From contig NZ_SUMB01000009.1 of NCBI RefSeq assembly GCF_005048155.1, positions 124,001-188,000 on the forward strand: 64,000 nt of DNA, written 5' to 3'. This stretch comes from Streptomyces piniterrae (GTDB lineage Bacteria > Actinomycetota > Actinomycetes > Streptomycetales > Streptomycetaceae). Shown piece after piece: positions 42,944 to 51,717 of this stretch (position 1 is its first letter; every line of letters begins with the position of its first letter). Below the pieces are notes generated by a model. That model worked only from the letters and a program-made list of their open reading frames with translations. It was not told the DNA's origin and did no database searches. The translations under genes were made by a program, and so were the position numbers.

Positions 42944-43659
42944 TCCTCGCCTTCGACGGCACTCCGCTCCTCGGCGACGGTCCACTGTTCGACGCATGTC
43001 CAGCCCGCAGCCCTGGCATACCGCAGCAGCGCCGGGGTGCCCACCCGGGCCCAGGGGAAGAGAGCGCCCTGTGCACCGCGTCCGCCGCCGAGACCGTTGG
43101 CGACCCGTACCTGGACCCGTTCGTCGACGTCCGCCCCGTCGGCGTACGCCGGTGTGGTCTCGACGATGAGCAGCCCGTGGCGGGCGACCAGTTCCGCCGT
43201 CCGGACGAGCAGGGCGGCGGGGTCGCCGCCGATGCCGATATTCCCGTCCAGCAGCAGCGCCGTACCCCAACTCCCCTCCTCGGGAAGGGAGTCGAAGACC
43301 GAACGGCGCAGCGCGGCCCCGCCGATCGCCGTCGTACGCGCCACCGCCGCATCGCTCACATCGACGCCGAGCGCCCGGTGACCCTGCGCCGCGAGGGCGG
43401 CGACCAGCCGGCCGGGCCCGCAGCCGATGTCGAGGACCGTGCCCTCGCAGCGGCGTAGCGCCGACAGGTCGGCGGCGTCCGCCCCGGCGCACCAGCGCTC
43501 GACTTCCAGCGGCAGCAACCAGCCGTCGGTGCGGCGCAGGAACAACGGGCCGCGGCCGCTGCGCAGCGCGTCGGCGTACGGGTCCGCGCACCAGGAGACG
43601 GCGTCGTGCCGAGTGGTCGGCGCCGTGGGCGGCATCGTGGGCGGCATGGTGCTGCTCAC
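42871..43659 (-). CDS. SAM-dependent class I methyltransferase
   Basis: About 262 residues. Motif I is TVLDIGCGPGRLVAALA; acidic motif II in ALGVDVSDAAVART; the middle reads GNIGIGGDPAALLVRTAELV. GTG 43659 overlaps the preceding stop (GTGA). It is the third gene of a GT2-TIGR04282-methyltransferase operon. It could methylate a sugar or lipid carrier; target not visible. The N-terminus has a repeated MPPTMPPTAP. Confidence 0.82.
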   Translation of the reverse strand: MSSTMPPTMPPTAPTTRHDAVSWCADPYADALRSGRGPLFLRRTDGWLLPLEVERWCAGADAADLSALRRCEGTVLDIGCGPGRLVAALAAQGHRALGVDVSDAAVARTTAIGGAALRRSVFDSLPEEGSWGTALLLDGNIGIGGDPAALLVRTAELVARHGLLIVETTPAYADGADVDERVQVRVANGLGGGRGAQGALFPWARVGTPALLRYARAAGWTCVEQWTVAEERSAVEGEDQRPSAGRCFVALRRRREIPGSRG

Positions 43660-44315
43660 CGTCCGAGGGCCGGGGTCAGCCGGGCGAGAGTGGCGGCGAA
43701 CCGTCCGCCCGGCGCGGCCGCCGCGACCCGCCGGGCGTCGTCCGCCGTGTCGACATCGCGCAGCGGCGGCAGTTCGCGCACCCGGAGTCCGGCGGCGGTG
43801 AGGCGGGCCCGCTGGGCGGCACCCGTACGGCCGGTGGACATCGGGACGCCGCGCAGCAGCCGAGGATCCGGGGCGGCCAGGCCCAGCGCCCAGAACCCGC
43901 CGTCCTCGGCGGGGCCGAACCAGGCGTCGCAGTTCCGCCAGGCGTCGGGTTCCAGGGCCGGGGCGAGGATCCGGGGTGTCACCTGGGGGGTGTCCATGCC
44001 GATGAGCAGCGTCGGGCCGGCACTGCCGGCGAAGGCCGCGGCCAGCCGCTCGTCGAGACCGCCGGGACATTGCGGCCGGACGTCGAAACCGGCCGGGAGC
44101 CAGTTGCCCGGCCGGCCGTCGAGAACGACGACTCGCCGCCGGGCCGGCATGGCGCTCACGGCCTGGAGGGTGTCGTGCAGCGCAGCCTCGGCCAGTTGGG
44201 CGGCCTGGTGCGGGCTGTAGGGCGGGGTGAGGCGGGTCTTGACCCTGCCGGGCACCGGTTCCTTGGCGATGACCAGGACCGTCGTCGGCTCCGGACGAAC
44301 TGCGGGTGCGTTCAT
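43656..44315 (-). CDS. TIGR04282/DUF2064 nucleotidyl- or glycosyl-transferase
   Basis: About 219 residues. VLVIAKEPVPGRVKTRLTPPYSP is the typical start of the rSAM/selenodomain-associated transferase 1 family; LIGMDTPQVTP and GPAEDGGFWALGL are its other signatures. The fold is GT-A-like, so it should bind a sugar nucleotide. In other bacteria the family sits with arsenosugar or selenium genes, but here it lies between a GT2 and a methyltransferase. Its stop and start overlap both neighbours (ATGA and GTGA), so the three genes are coupled. Confidence 0.85.
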   Translation of the reverse strand: MNAPAVRPEPTTVLVIAKEPVPGRVKTRLTPPYSPHQAAQLAEAALHDTLQAVSAMPARRRVVVLDGRPGNWLPAGFDVRPQCPGGLDERLAAAFAGSAGPTLLIGMDTPQVTPRILAPALEPDAWRNCDAWFGPAEDGGFWALGLAAPDPRLLRGVPMSTGRTGAAQRARLTAAGLRVRELPPLRDVDTADDARRVAAAAPGGRFAATLARLTPALGR

Positions 44316-45034
44316 CGGGCGGTTTCCTCCATCTGCCGGGGCCGGCCCAGCACCGCCCGCATATCGCGTACCGCGTGCCAGGTGCCGCGCCAGGTGCCGG
44401 TGACCTTCGACCGGCCGGTACGCGGCCGGTAGGGCACGTTCCGCTCCTCGATGCGCCAGCCGGCGTCGGCGGCGCGGACGACCATCTGCAGCGGATAGCC
44501 GCTGCGCCGGTCGGTGAGGCCGAGGCCGAGCAGGGCGGTGCGCCGGGCGGCACGCAGCGGGCCGAGGTCGTGCAGTCGCAGTCCGGTGCGCCGGCGCAGC
44601 ATCCGGGAGAGCGCCAGGTTGCCGAGCCGGGCGTGCGCCGGCCAGGCGCCACGTCCCTGCGGGCGCCGGCGACCGAGGACCAGATCGCTCTCGCCGTCAT
44701 GGACGGCACGGACGAACGGGATCAGCAGGGCCGGGTCGAGAGAGGCGTCGCAGTCGCAGAAGCAGACGATGTCCGCTTCGGCGGCCAGCAGTCCCGCGTG
44801 GCAGGCGGCGCCGAAGCCGCGGCGCGCTTCGTGTACGACGGTGGCGCCCAGCGCGCGGGCGATCTGGGCCGAGCCGTCCGTGGAGCCGTTGTCCACGACG
44901 ATCGCCCGCCAGCCGGCCGGGATGCGCGCCAGCACCCAGGGCAGTGCGGCGGCCTCGTCCAGACAGGGCAGCACGACGTCCACGGAGGCGGGGCCGGAGG
45001 TTGCGGGAGGGGTCGGGAGAGGGGAGTTCGTCAC
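44312..45034 (-). CDS. GT2 glycosyltransferase (dolichol-phosphate-mannose-synthase-like)
   Basis: About 240 residues, soluble. VDVVLPCLDEAAALPWVLARI, AIVVDNGSTDGSAQIA and FCDCDASLDP (DxD region) define the family. C-terminal NVPYRPRTGRSKVTGTWRGTW is typical of polyprenyl-phosphate sugar transferases. The product would be a lipid-linked sugar, a donor for a GT-C enzyme. GTG 45034 has no RBS, with TAGGGT 6 nt upstream. Confidence 0.88.
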   Translation of the reverse strand: MTNSPLPTPPATSGPASVDVVLPCLDEAAALPWVLARIPAGWRAIVVDNGSTDGSAQIARALGATVVHEARRGFGAACHAGLLAAEADIVCFCDCDASLDPALLIPFVRAVHDGESDLVLGRRRPQGRGAWPAHARLGNLALSRMLRRRTGLRLHDLGPLRAARRTALLGLGLTDRRSGYPLQMVVRAADAGWRIEERNVPYRPRTGRSKVTGTWRGTWHAVRDMRAVLGRPRQMEETAR

Positions 45035-45040
45035 GCTGCC

Positions 45041-45046
45041 ACCCTA
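45041..45046 (-). promoter_or_regulatory. Candidate -10 hexamer TAGGGT, leaderless start
   Basis: Exactly 6 nt before GTG 45034; no Shine-Dalgarno. Confidence 0.5.
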
Positions 45047-45148
45047 GGAATCAGAAGCGGACATTCAGGACTTCGGGTTCTTACGAAACATGGACGCCGG
45101 CGGGCCGGGGGCGTCCCGTGACACACCCTCGGTCCCGCCGGATATTCC

Positions 45149-46261
45149 TCAGGCACGCCGCACCGTCCCCGGTCCGGCCCCGGCCCGCATCCCCTCCCGG
45201 GCGAACTCCCGCATCCCCGGCGCGAATTCGACCTCCGCCCGCCACCCCAGCTCCTCCGCGATCCGCCGCGACGAAGCCGTGACGTGCCGGACGTCGCCCA
45301 GCCGGTACTCCCCCGTCACCACGGGGGCCGGGCCGCCATACGCCTCGGCCAGCACCCGTGCCATCTCCCCCACCGTGTGCGGCGCCCCGCTCCCCGTGTT
45401 GTACGCGGTGAGCGTCCCCGCTTCCCGAGCCGTCCCCCGGCCCGGCCCGTCCGTCTCCCGGTCCGCCATGGCCTCCAGCGCCCGCACATTGGCCGCCGCG
45501 ATATCCCGCACATGGACGAAGTCCCGCCGCTGGCCGCCGTCCTCGTAGACGGTGGGTGCCTCGCCGCGTGCCAGCGCCGAGCGGAAGAACGAGGCCACCC
45601 CGGCGTACGGGGTGTCGCGCGGCATCCCGGGCCCGTAGACGTTGTGATAGCGGAGCGAGACGGCCCGGCCGCCGGTCGCGCGCGCCCATGAGGCGGCCAG
45701 ATGCTCCTGGGCGAGCTTGGTCGCCGCGTACACATTGCGCGGATCGGCCGGCGCGTCCTCACCGACCAGCCCCGGGCGCAGTTCCGCGCCGCAGTCGGGG
45801 CAGTGCGGCTCGAAGCGCCCGGCGTCGAGGTCGGTCACCGCCCGCGGGCCGGGCCGTACGACCCCGTGCGCACGGCATTCGTAGCGGCCCTCGCCGTAGA
45901 CCACCATCGACCCGGCGAGCACCAGCCTGCCGACCCCGGCCGCGGCCATCGCGGCGAGGAGTACGGCGGTGCCCAGGTCATTGCAGGCCACATAGTGCGC
46001 GGCGTCCGCGAAGTCCTTGCCCAGGCCGACCATGGCCGCCTGGTGAGAGACCGCGTCGACGCCCCGCAGGGCGGCGTCGACGGCCCCGCGGTCCCTTACG
46101 TCCGCGACGACGCGGTGCTCCCCAGGGCGCGGCGGCGGGGGTTCGGGGTGCGCCGAGGGCAACAGCGCGTCGAGCACGACGGGCTCGTGCCCGCGCGCCA
46201 CGAGCGCCTCGACGACCTGCGATCCAACGAACCCGGCACCGCCGGTGACCAGTACACGCAT
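45149..46261 (-). CDS. SDR sugar epimerase with Cys-rich insert (dTDP-rhamnose 4-epimerase-like)
   Basis: About 370 residues. NAD-binding GGAGFVGS at 7-14; catalytic Ser118 (GSMVVYG), Tyr178 and Lys182 (YAATK). Between them lies an insert with Cys129-x2-His132 and Cys154-x2-Cys157 (ECRAHG, HCPDCGAEL), likely zinc-binding. This insert is typical of the dTDP-L-rhamnose 4-epimerase group rather than GalE. It should make a rare 6-deoxysugar nucleotide for the neighbouring transferases. ATG 46261 has no RBS but TAGCGT 6 nt upstream. Confidence 0.85.
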   Translation of the reverse strand: MRVLVTGGAGFVGSQVVEALVARGHEPVVLDALLPSAHPEPPPPRPGEHRVVADVRDRGAVDAALRGVDAVSHQAAMVGLGKDFADAAHYVACNDLGTAVLLAAMAAAGVGRLVLAGSMVVYGEGRYECRAHGVVRPGPRAVTDLDAGRFEPHCPDCGAELRPGLVGEDAPADPRNVYAATKLAQEHLAASWARATGGRAVSLRYHNVYGPGMPRDTPYAGVASFFRSALARGEAPTVYEDGGQRRDFVHVRDIAAANVRALEAMADRETDGPGRGTAREAGTLTAYNTGSGAPHTVGEMARVLAEAYGGPAPVVTGEYRLGDVRHVTASSRRIAEELGWRAEVEFAPGMREFAREGMRAGAGPGTVRRA

Positions 46262-46267
46262 GCCGTC

Positions 46268-46273
46268 ACGCTA
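46268..46273 (-). promoter_or_regulatory. Candidate -10 hexamer TAGCGT, leaderless start
   Basis: Exactly 6 nt before ATG 46261; GGCCGT lies 16 nt further upstream. Confidence 0.5.
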
Positions 46274-46523
46274 TGCACGGCGGGACGCCACGGCCCGCGC
46301 CGCGACGGCCGTGTCATCACTCCGTAAGCACTGAGCACCCGCACTGCCGAACCCATGACGCCGATCGTGCGCGCACCCGGCGCACTCCGGCGAAGCGCCC
46401 CGCGCGCCCCCGCTGCGATTCGGTAACAGCGTTGCTCCCGAGGTGATTCAGCGCGGCAAATGTTGCATATGCTCAGGTCGGTGGCCAATTCCCCCACCGC
46501 CCAGTGACCCGTCGGAGAACGCC

Positions 46524-47609
46524 TTGGCCGTGGACAACGGGGAGCCGCGCCCCGGCTCCCGTGTGCTGTGCGCGCTCCCGTATGCGGTCATGGCCTTCGT
46601 CGGCGTGGTGGATCTGACCGCGGGCCCCGGTGTCGGTCTGCTGCCCCTGGTCTCCCTGGGGCCCGCTTTCGCCGGGCTGGTCGGCGGCTGGCGCCGTACC
46701 GCTCTCGTCGGGTTGATCGCGTCCGTGCTCTGCGTCGGACTGGGGGTGTACAACGGCCTGTTCGAGGGCCGGCGCGGGCTGATCGCCCTGCTGACGGTGG
46801 CCGGGGTCACCGCGGCCGGCGTGGTGGCGGCCGTCATGCGACAGCGCCGTGAGCGGGAACTGGCCAACGTCCGCTCGATCGCCGAAGTCGCCCAGCGCGT
46901 CCTGCTGCGCCCGGTGCCGCGCGGTGCGGGACCGCTGCGGATCGCCGTCTCGTACACCTCCGCGGTCGCCGAGGCGCAGATCGGCGGCGACCTCTACGAG
47001 GTGGTGACCTCGCCCGCCGGGGTGCGGATCATCGTCGGGGACGTGCAGGGCAAGGGCCTTGAGGCGGTGGAGAGCGCGGCGGTGGTGCTGGGCGCCTTCC
47101 GGGAGGCGGCACACGACGAACCGGATCTGACGGCGGTCGGTGAGCGGCTGGAGCGGGCGCTGAACCGGCATCTGTCGGGCGAACGGTTCGTGACGGCGGT
47201 GCTCGCCGAGATCGGGGACGGCCCGAAGGCGACGCTGCTGAACTTCGGCCACCCCGCGCCGCTGGTCGTCCGCCCCAGCGGCGCGGTCGGCTACGCGGAG
47301 CCGCCGGAACGTGCCATGCCGCTCGGTCTCGCCGTCCTCGGCTCGGCGGCGCCGCTCCCTTACGAGGTGCCGTTCGCGCCCGGCGACCAGCTGCTCCTCT
47401 ACACCGACGGAGTCACCGAGGCCCGCGACGCGGTGGACCGTTTCTACCCCCTCGACGAACGTGCCGGGCTGCTCAAGGACCCCGACCCCGAGGCCGCGCT
47501 GCGTGCCGTGCGCGAGGACCTGGTCGAGCATGCCGAGGGGCCGTTGCACGACGACGCGGCGATGCTGCTGGTCCGCTACCGGATGGCGCACTCGGACGAG
47601 GAGCGGTGA
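46524..47609 (+). CDS. Membrane-anchored PP2C (SpoIIE-type) phosphatase
   Basis: About 361 residues. Four hydrophobic helices in the first 110 residues, a short coiled linker (AAVMRQRRERELANVRSIAEVAQRV), then a SpoIIE domain: AQIGGDLYEVV, IIVGDVQGKGLEA, NFGHPAPLVV, LLLYTDGVTEARD and HDDAAMLLV supply the metal-binding aspartates. It dephosphorylates serine/threonine proteins, often anti-sigma antagonists. TTG 46524 follows GGAG at 6 nt; GTG 46530 is an alternative. The signal sensed by the membrane part is unknown. Confidence 0.9.
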   Translation: MAVDNGEPRPGSRVLCALPYAVMAFVGVVDLTAGPGVGLLPLVSLGPAFAGLVGGWRRTALVGLIASVLCVGLGVYNGLFEGRRGLIALLTVAGVTAAGVVAAVMRQRRERELANVRSIAEVAQRVLLRPVPRGAGPLRIAVSYTSAVAEAQIGGDLYEVVTSPAGVRIIVGDVQGKGLEAVESAAVVLGAFREAAHDEPDLTAVGERLERALNRHLSGERFVTAVLAEIGDGPKATLLNFGHPAPLVVRPSGAVGYAEPPERAMPLGLAVLGSAAPLPYEVPFAPGDQLLLYTDGVTEARDAVDRFYPLDERAGLLKDPDPEAALRAVREDLVEHAEGPLHDDAAMLLVRYRMAHSDEER

Positions 47610-47651
47610 GCACGCCGGCTCGCGCAGCGGCCTTCCCCCCTTCCCCTCACC

Positions 47652-48839
47652 TCACTCCAGGGGCAGCCCCGTGTAGTTCTCCGCCAGTTCGGCGGAGGCG
47701 TGCCGGGAGGCGGCCAGACGGTCGAGCTGGGCGAGCTGGAGCCGGGTCTCGAACGGGCTCTGGTCCTGTTCGGTGTGCAGGGTCGTCGTCATGAAGTACG
47801 AGAAGTGCTCGGCACGCCAGACCCGGCGCAGGCAGGTGTCGGAGTACGTGTCGAGAAGCTCCGTCGCGCCGGTCTCGTACCGCTGGGCGAGGGCGCGGGC
47901 CAGGACGGTGACATCGGCGACGGCGAGGTTGAGGCCCTTGGCGCCGGTGGGCGGCACGATGTGCGCGGCGTCGCCGGCCAGCAGCACCCGCCCGTACCGC
48001 ATCGGCTCGACGACACAACTCCGCATGGGCAGCACGGACTTGGCGGTGAGGGGACCGCGCTCCAGCTTCCACGGGGCGTCGATCGCCGAGCGGGCCGCCA
48101 GCTCGTCCCAGATGCGGTCGTCGGGCCAGTCCGCCGGGTCGGTGCCGTTGGGGACCTGGAGATAGAGCCGGCTGACGGTGGGTGTGCGCATGCTGAAGAG
48201 CGCGAAGCCGCGGTCGGAGTGCGCGTAGATCAGCTCGTCGCAGGAGGGCGGCACGTCGGCGAGGACGCCGAGCCAGGAGTACGGGTAGTCGCGCTCGTAC
48301 GTCCGGCGGGCGCGGTCCGGGATCGCGTCCCGGGTGACGCCGTGGAAGCCGTCGCAGCCGACGACGTATTCGCAGGTGAGGGTGTGTTCGCGGCCCTGGT
48401 GGGTGTAGCGGACGAGCGGCCGGTCGGTGTCCGCGCCCTCCACCGCGACCGCCTGCGCCTCGAACAACAGCGGTGCCCCCGAGCCGAGTTGAAGCTCTAT
48501 CAGGTCCTTCACCAACTCCGTCTGGGCATAGACCATCACCCTGCGGCCGCCGGTCAGCGCCGGGAAGTCGAGACGGTGCGCGCGCCGGTCGTAGCGCAGC
48601 TCGATGCCGTCGTGGACGAGGCCCTCCCGGTCCATCCGCTCGCCCGCCCCGCAGGCGCGCAGCACGTCGACGGTGCCTTGTTCGAGGATGCCCGCGCGCT
48701 GCCGGTGCTCCACGTATGCGCGGTCGCGGGTCTCCAGGACGACGCAGTCGATTCCGGAGCGGTGCAGCAGCCGCGCGAGCAGCAGGCCCGCCGGGCCGCC
48801 GCCGATGATGCCGACCGAGGTGTGCTGCGGTGTGCCCAT
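47652..48839 (-). CDS. pobA: 4-Hydroxybenzoate 3-monooxygenase
   Basis: About 395 residues. FAD enzyme converting 4-hydroxybenzoate to protocatechuate with NAD(P)H and O2. GIIGGGPAGLLLARLLHRSGI is the N-terminal FAD motif; GCDGFHGVTR is the second; LLAGDAAHIVPPTGAKGLNLA is the third. Active-site tyrosine context (YVEHRQRAGILEQGTV) fits PobA. Its ATG overlaps the stop of pcaL (TGATG). Last gene of the pca operon, so the entry enzyme is co-transcribed with the pathway it feeds. Confidence 0.95.
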   Translation of the reverse strand: MGTPQHTSVGIIGGGPAGLLLARLLHRSGIDCVVLETRDRAYVEHRQRAGILEQGTVDVLRACGAGERMDREGLVHDGIELRYDRRAHRLDFPALTGGRRVMVYAQTELVKDLIELQLGSGAPLLFEAQAVAVEGADTDRPLVRYTHQGREHTLTCEYVVGCDGFHGVTRDAIPDRARRTYERDYPYSWLGVLADVPPSCDELIYAHSDRGFALFSMRTPTVSRLYLQVPNGTDPADWPDDRIWDELAARSAIDAPWKLERGPLTAKSVLPMRSCVVEPMRYGRVLLAGDAAHIVPPTGAKGLNLAVADVTVLARALAQRYETGATELLDTYSDTCLRRVWRAEHFSYFMTTTLHTEQDQSPFETRLQLAQLDRLAASRHASAELAENYTGLPLE

Positions 48840-50182
48840 CAGGTGTCCGTTCCTTCGAGGTGCTGGGTATCGAGGTGCCGGGTATCGAGGTGCTGGGTAT
48901 CGAGGTGTTCGGTGATGATGCGGTCGGCCAGCGCGAAGGCGGTGTTGGCTGCGGGGACGCCGCAGTAGACGGCCGACTGGAGGAGCACTTCCTGAATCTC
49001 CAGCGGTGTCAGGCCGTTGCGCAGCGCGGCACGCAGATGCATCGCCAGTTCATCGTGATGGCCGCGGGCCACCAGGGCGGTGAGGGTGATACAGCTGCGT
49101 GTCCGGCGTGTCAGGCCGGGGCGGGTCCAGATCTCGCCCCAGGCGTAGCGGGTGATGAAGTCCTGGAAGACCGCGGTGAGGGCGGTGGTGCGGGCGATCG
49201 AGCGGTCCACGTGGGCGTCGCCGAGGACGGCTCGGCGTACGGCCGTACCGGCGGCGCGCCGGGCCCGGTCGTCGCACGCCCGGTCATCTGAGCTCCGGGC
49301 CTCGGAAGCGCAGTCTTCGGAAGCCCGGTCGCCGGAGGCCCGCTCACCGGCCGGGTGTGCCGCGAGGTGCCCCAGGAGGGCGGCGAGTACGGGTGCCGGG
49401 CGTTCGACGTTCGCGAGGTGGGAGGCCCCGGGCAGCTCCACGAGCGTCGCGTCCGGGATGCCGTCGGTGAGTTCGCGGGCGTGTGCGGGCGGCGTGGCCG
49501 GGTCGGCGCGGCCCGCGACGACGAGCGTGGGGGCGGCGATGCGCCCCAGGTCGGCGCGTAGGTCGTAGCCGGCGAGGGCGTCGCAGCAGGCCGCGTAGCC
49601 GGCGGGATCCACCGTACGGCGCAGCGTGTCGAGCAGGCCCCGGGCGTCCGGGGAGTCGGCGAAGGCCGGGGTGAACCAGCGGGCCGCGGTGGTCTCGGCG
49701 ACCGGCCCGATGCCCCTCTCCCGTACGAGCGCGGCCCGCTCACGCCAGGCCGCCGGCGCGCCGAACCGGGCGGAGGAGCAGATCAGGGCGAGCGAGGCGA
49801 CCCGCTCGGGGTGGTGTGCGGCGAGCCAGGCCCCGACGGCGCCGCCCAGCGAGATCCCGGCGTACGCGAAACGGTCGATGCCGAGGCCGTCGGCGAGGTC
49901 CAGGACGAGGCGGGCGAGGTCGGGGACGGTGGCGGTAGCGGTGGGCGTGGTCGCGGGCCCTCCCGTGGGCGGGGCGGCCAGTATGTCGGTGCGGGTGCCG
50001 CCGTGCCCCGGAAGATCCCAGCGTATGACGCGGAACTGCCGTGCAAGGGAAGGGAGTTGGTGGTCCCAGACGGCGAGTGAGGTGCCGAGCGAGGGGCCCA
50101 GGAGGAGTGGCGGCGCGCCTTCGGGGCCGTCGATGGCGTAGTGCACGAGCGCGCTCGGGGGGCCGGCGGGCGGGTGGGTCAT
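48839..50182 (-). CDS. pcaL: Fused enol-lactonase / 4-carboxymuconolactone decarboxylase
   Basis: About 447 residues. N-terminal alpha/beta hydrolase (PcaD; nucleophile in AGISLGGAVGA, His in GASHLANVERP) joined to a C-terminal carboxymuconolactone decarboxylase (PcaC; RGHHDELAMHLRAALRNG, LQSAVYCGVPAANTAF). The fusion is the known actinobacterial PcaL. The linker is a long low-complexity Ala/Ser/Asp/Arg stretch. The C-terminus has three HLDT(Q/R) repeats encoded by a 15-bp tandem repeat. ATG 50182 overlaps the pcaB stop (ATGA). It performs two consecutive steps to 3-oxoadipate. Confidence 0.94.
   Translation of the reverse strand: MTHPPAGPPSALVHYAIDGPEGAPPLLLGPSLGTSLAVWDHQLPSLARQFRVIRWDLPGHGGTRTDILAAPPTGGPATTPTATATVPDLARLVLDLADGLGIDRFAYAGISLGGAVGAWLAAHHPERVASLALICSSARFGAPAAWRERAALVRERGIGPVAETTAARWFTPAFADSPDARGLLDTLRRTVDPAGYAACCDALAGYDLRADLGRIAAPTLVVAGRADPATPPAHARELTDGIPDATLVELPGASHLANVERPAPVLAALLGHLAAHPAGERASGDRASEDCASEARSSDDRACDDRARRAAGTAVRRAVLGDAHVDRSIARTTALTAVFQDFITRYAWGEIWTRPGLTRRTRSCITLTALVARGHHDELAMHLRAALRNGLTPLEIQEVLLQSAVYCGVPAANTAFALADRIITEHLDTQHLDTRHLDTQHLEGTDT
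48855..48914. repeat. 15-bp tandem repeat inside the end of pcaL
   Basis: Units at 48855, 48870 and 48885 (tcgaggtgctgggta, one mismatch) plus a degenerate fourth at 48900. The period is a multiple of three, so the reading frame is kept. Confidence 0.9.
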
Positions 50183-51717
50183 GTGGGCTCCTGCGGGTCG
50201 AGCCCGGTACGGTCGAGGCCACGGTCCACGAGGGCACGGTCCACGAGGGCACGGGCGGACCCCAAGTAGTCGGTGGGGTCGAGGAGTTGGCGCAGGCGTT
50301 TCCCGGAAAGCAGCGCCGCGAGGGCCGGGGCTTCCGCGTGCAGCGCCTCGTACAGGCCGATGCCGTCCGCCATCGCGCGCCGGGCCGCCGCGTCCAGGGT
50401 GCGACGGGCCTCGTCGCGGCCGGTCAGGGCGGTGAGGGCCGCGACGAGGCGTTCGCTGGTGATCAGGCCGCCGGTCGCGTCGAGGTTCCGCCGCATCCGT
50501 GGGGCGTGGACCTGCAGCCCCGAGGTCAGCTCGGCCGCGTCCCGCGCGGCACCGCCCACCAGCCGCAGGGCGTCGCGCAGCGGCTGCCACTCGGCGTGCC
50601 AGGCGCCGGCCGGGCGCTCGTCCTCGGCGGCGAGCGCCCCGTACAGGACCGCGGCCAGCGCCGGGACCTGCCGGGCGGCGGCCGTGATCAGGGTGGCGCG
50701 CACCGGGTTGGCCTTGTGCGGCATGGCGGAGGACGCTCCCCCGCGGCCACCCTCGGCGAGCTCGCCGACCTCCGTACGGGAGAGGGTGAGGACATCGGCC
50801 GCCAGCTTGCCGAGAGCACCGGCGGTGAAGGCCAGTGCACCGGCGAGATCGGCTATGGGGGTGCGCAGGGTGTGCCAGGGCAGGGAGGGTTCGGCGAGCC
50901 CGGTCTCGGCGGCGTACGCGGCGAGGAGGCGGAGGCCGAGGTCGGGGTCGGGGCCGGGACCGGGACCGGGACCGGGACCGGCTGCGGGAGGCTCGGGGGT
51001 GCCGCCGTCGGCCTCCGCGTACGCCCCGAACGCCGCCAAGGTTCCCGCCGCGCCGCCCAGTTGAGCGGGCAGCGCGATGCGTACGGCGGCGAGCCGGTCA
51101 TGGGCGTCGACGACGAGGGCGCGCCAGCCCGCGGCCTTGAGGCCGAACGTGGTCGGTACCGCGTGTTGGGTGAGGGTACGGCCGGCCATCGGGGTGTCGC
51201 GGTGCGCGGCGGCCGTAGCGCGCAGCGCGTCGGCGGTACGGCGCAGGTCCGCGAGGACGGTGGCCAGGGCGCGGGCGCAGACCAGCATCGTGGCGGTGTC
51301 CAGGATGTCCTGGCTGGTGGCGCCCCGGTGGACGTACGCGGCGGCCTCGGGATCGCATGCGGCGACGGCGGCGGTCAGATCCGCGACCAGGGGGACCACC
51401 GGGTTGCCGGCGGCGCGGGCCCGTAGCGCGAGGTCACGCGGGTCGTGACGGTGGGTGTCGGCGGCGGCAGCGGTGACGGCGGCGGCCGCCGACTCCGGTG
51501 CCAGCCCGAGTCCGGCCTGCGCCCGGGTCAGCGCGGCCTCGGCGTCGAGCATGGCGCGCAGATAGGCGGCGTCGCCGGTGGCAAGCGCTGCGGCGGAGCC
51601 TGCCGAGGACGGGGCCAGCAGCCCCAAGTCGGCTTCCTCGTAAGGGATTTGGGGCGCCGTCGCCTGAGCCTCTGCTTGGTCCTGGGCCTGGACCTGGGAG
51701 ATGTCATCGGAAGGCAA
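50179..51717 (-). CDS. pcaB: 3-Carboxy-cis,cis-muconate cycloisomerase
   Basis: About 512 residues, fumarase/aspartase superfamily. Signature SSAMPHKANPVRATL plus RGATSQDILDTATM and GRTLTQHAVPTTFG are typical. It converts 3-carboxy-cis,cis-muconate to the lactone. It is longer than most (about 450) because of an N-terminal tail and a GPGPGPGPGPDPD insert. TTG 51717 is chosen because AGGAGGAG lies about 10 nt upstream, overlapping pcaG by 14 bp; no ATG is suitably placed. Confidence 0.93.
   Translation of the reverse strand: MPSDDISQVQAQDQAEAQATAPQIPYEEADLGLLAPSSAGSAAALATGDAAYLRAMLDAEAALTRAQAGLGLAPESAAAAVTAAAADTHRHDPRDLALRARAAGNPVVPLVADLTAAVAACDPEAAAYVHRGATSQDILDTATMLVCARALATVLADLRRTADALRATAAAHRDTPMAGRTLTQHAVPTTFGLKAAGWRALVVDAHDRLAAVRIALPAQLGGAAGTLAAFGAYAEADGGTPEPPAAGPGPGPGPGPDPDLGLRLLAAYAAETGLAEPSLPWHTLRTPIADLAGALAFTAGALGKLAADVLTLSRTEVGELAEGGRGGASSAMPHKANPVRATLITAAARQVPALAAVLYGALAAEDERPAGAWHAEWQPLRDALRLVGGAARDAAELTSGLQVHAPRMRRNLDATGGLITSERLVAALTALTGRDEARRTLDAAARRAMADGIGLYEALHAEAPALAALLSGKRLRQLLDPTDYLGSARALVDRALVDRGLDRTGLDPQEPT

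Noticed and set aside
42871..44709. A 612-residue methyltransferase fusion
   Set aside because: The upstream half is an out-of-frame reading of the GT2 and TIGR04282 genes; GTG 43659 at the GTGA overlap is the real start.
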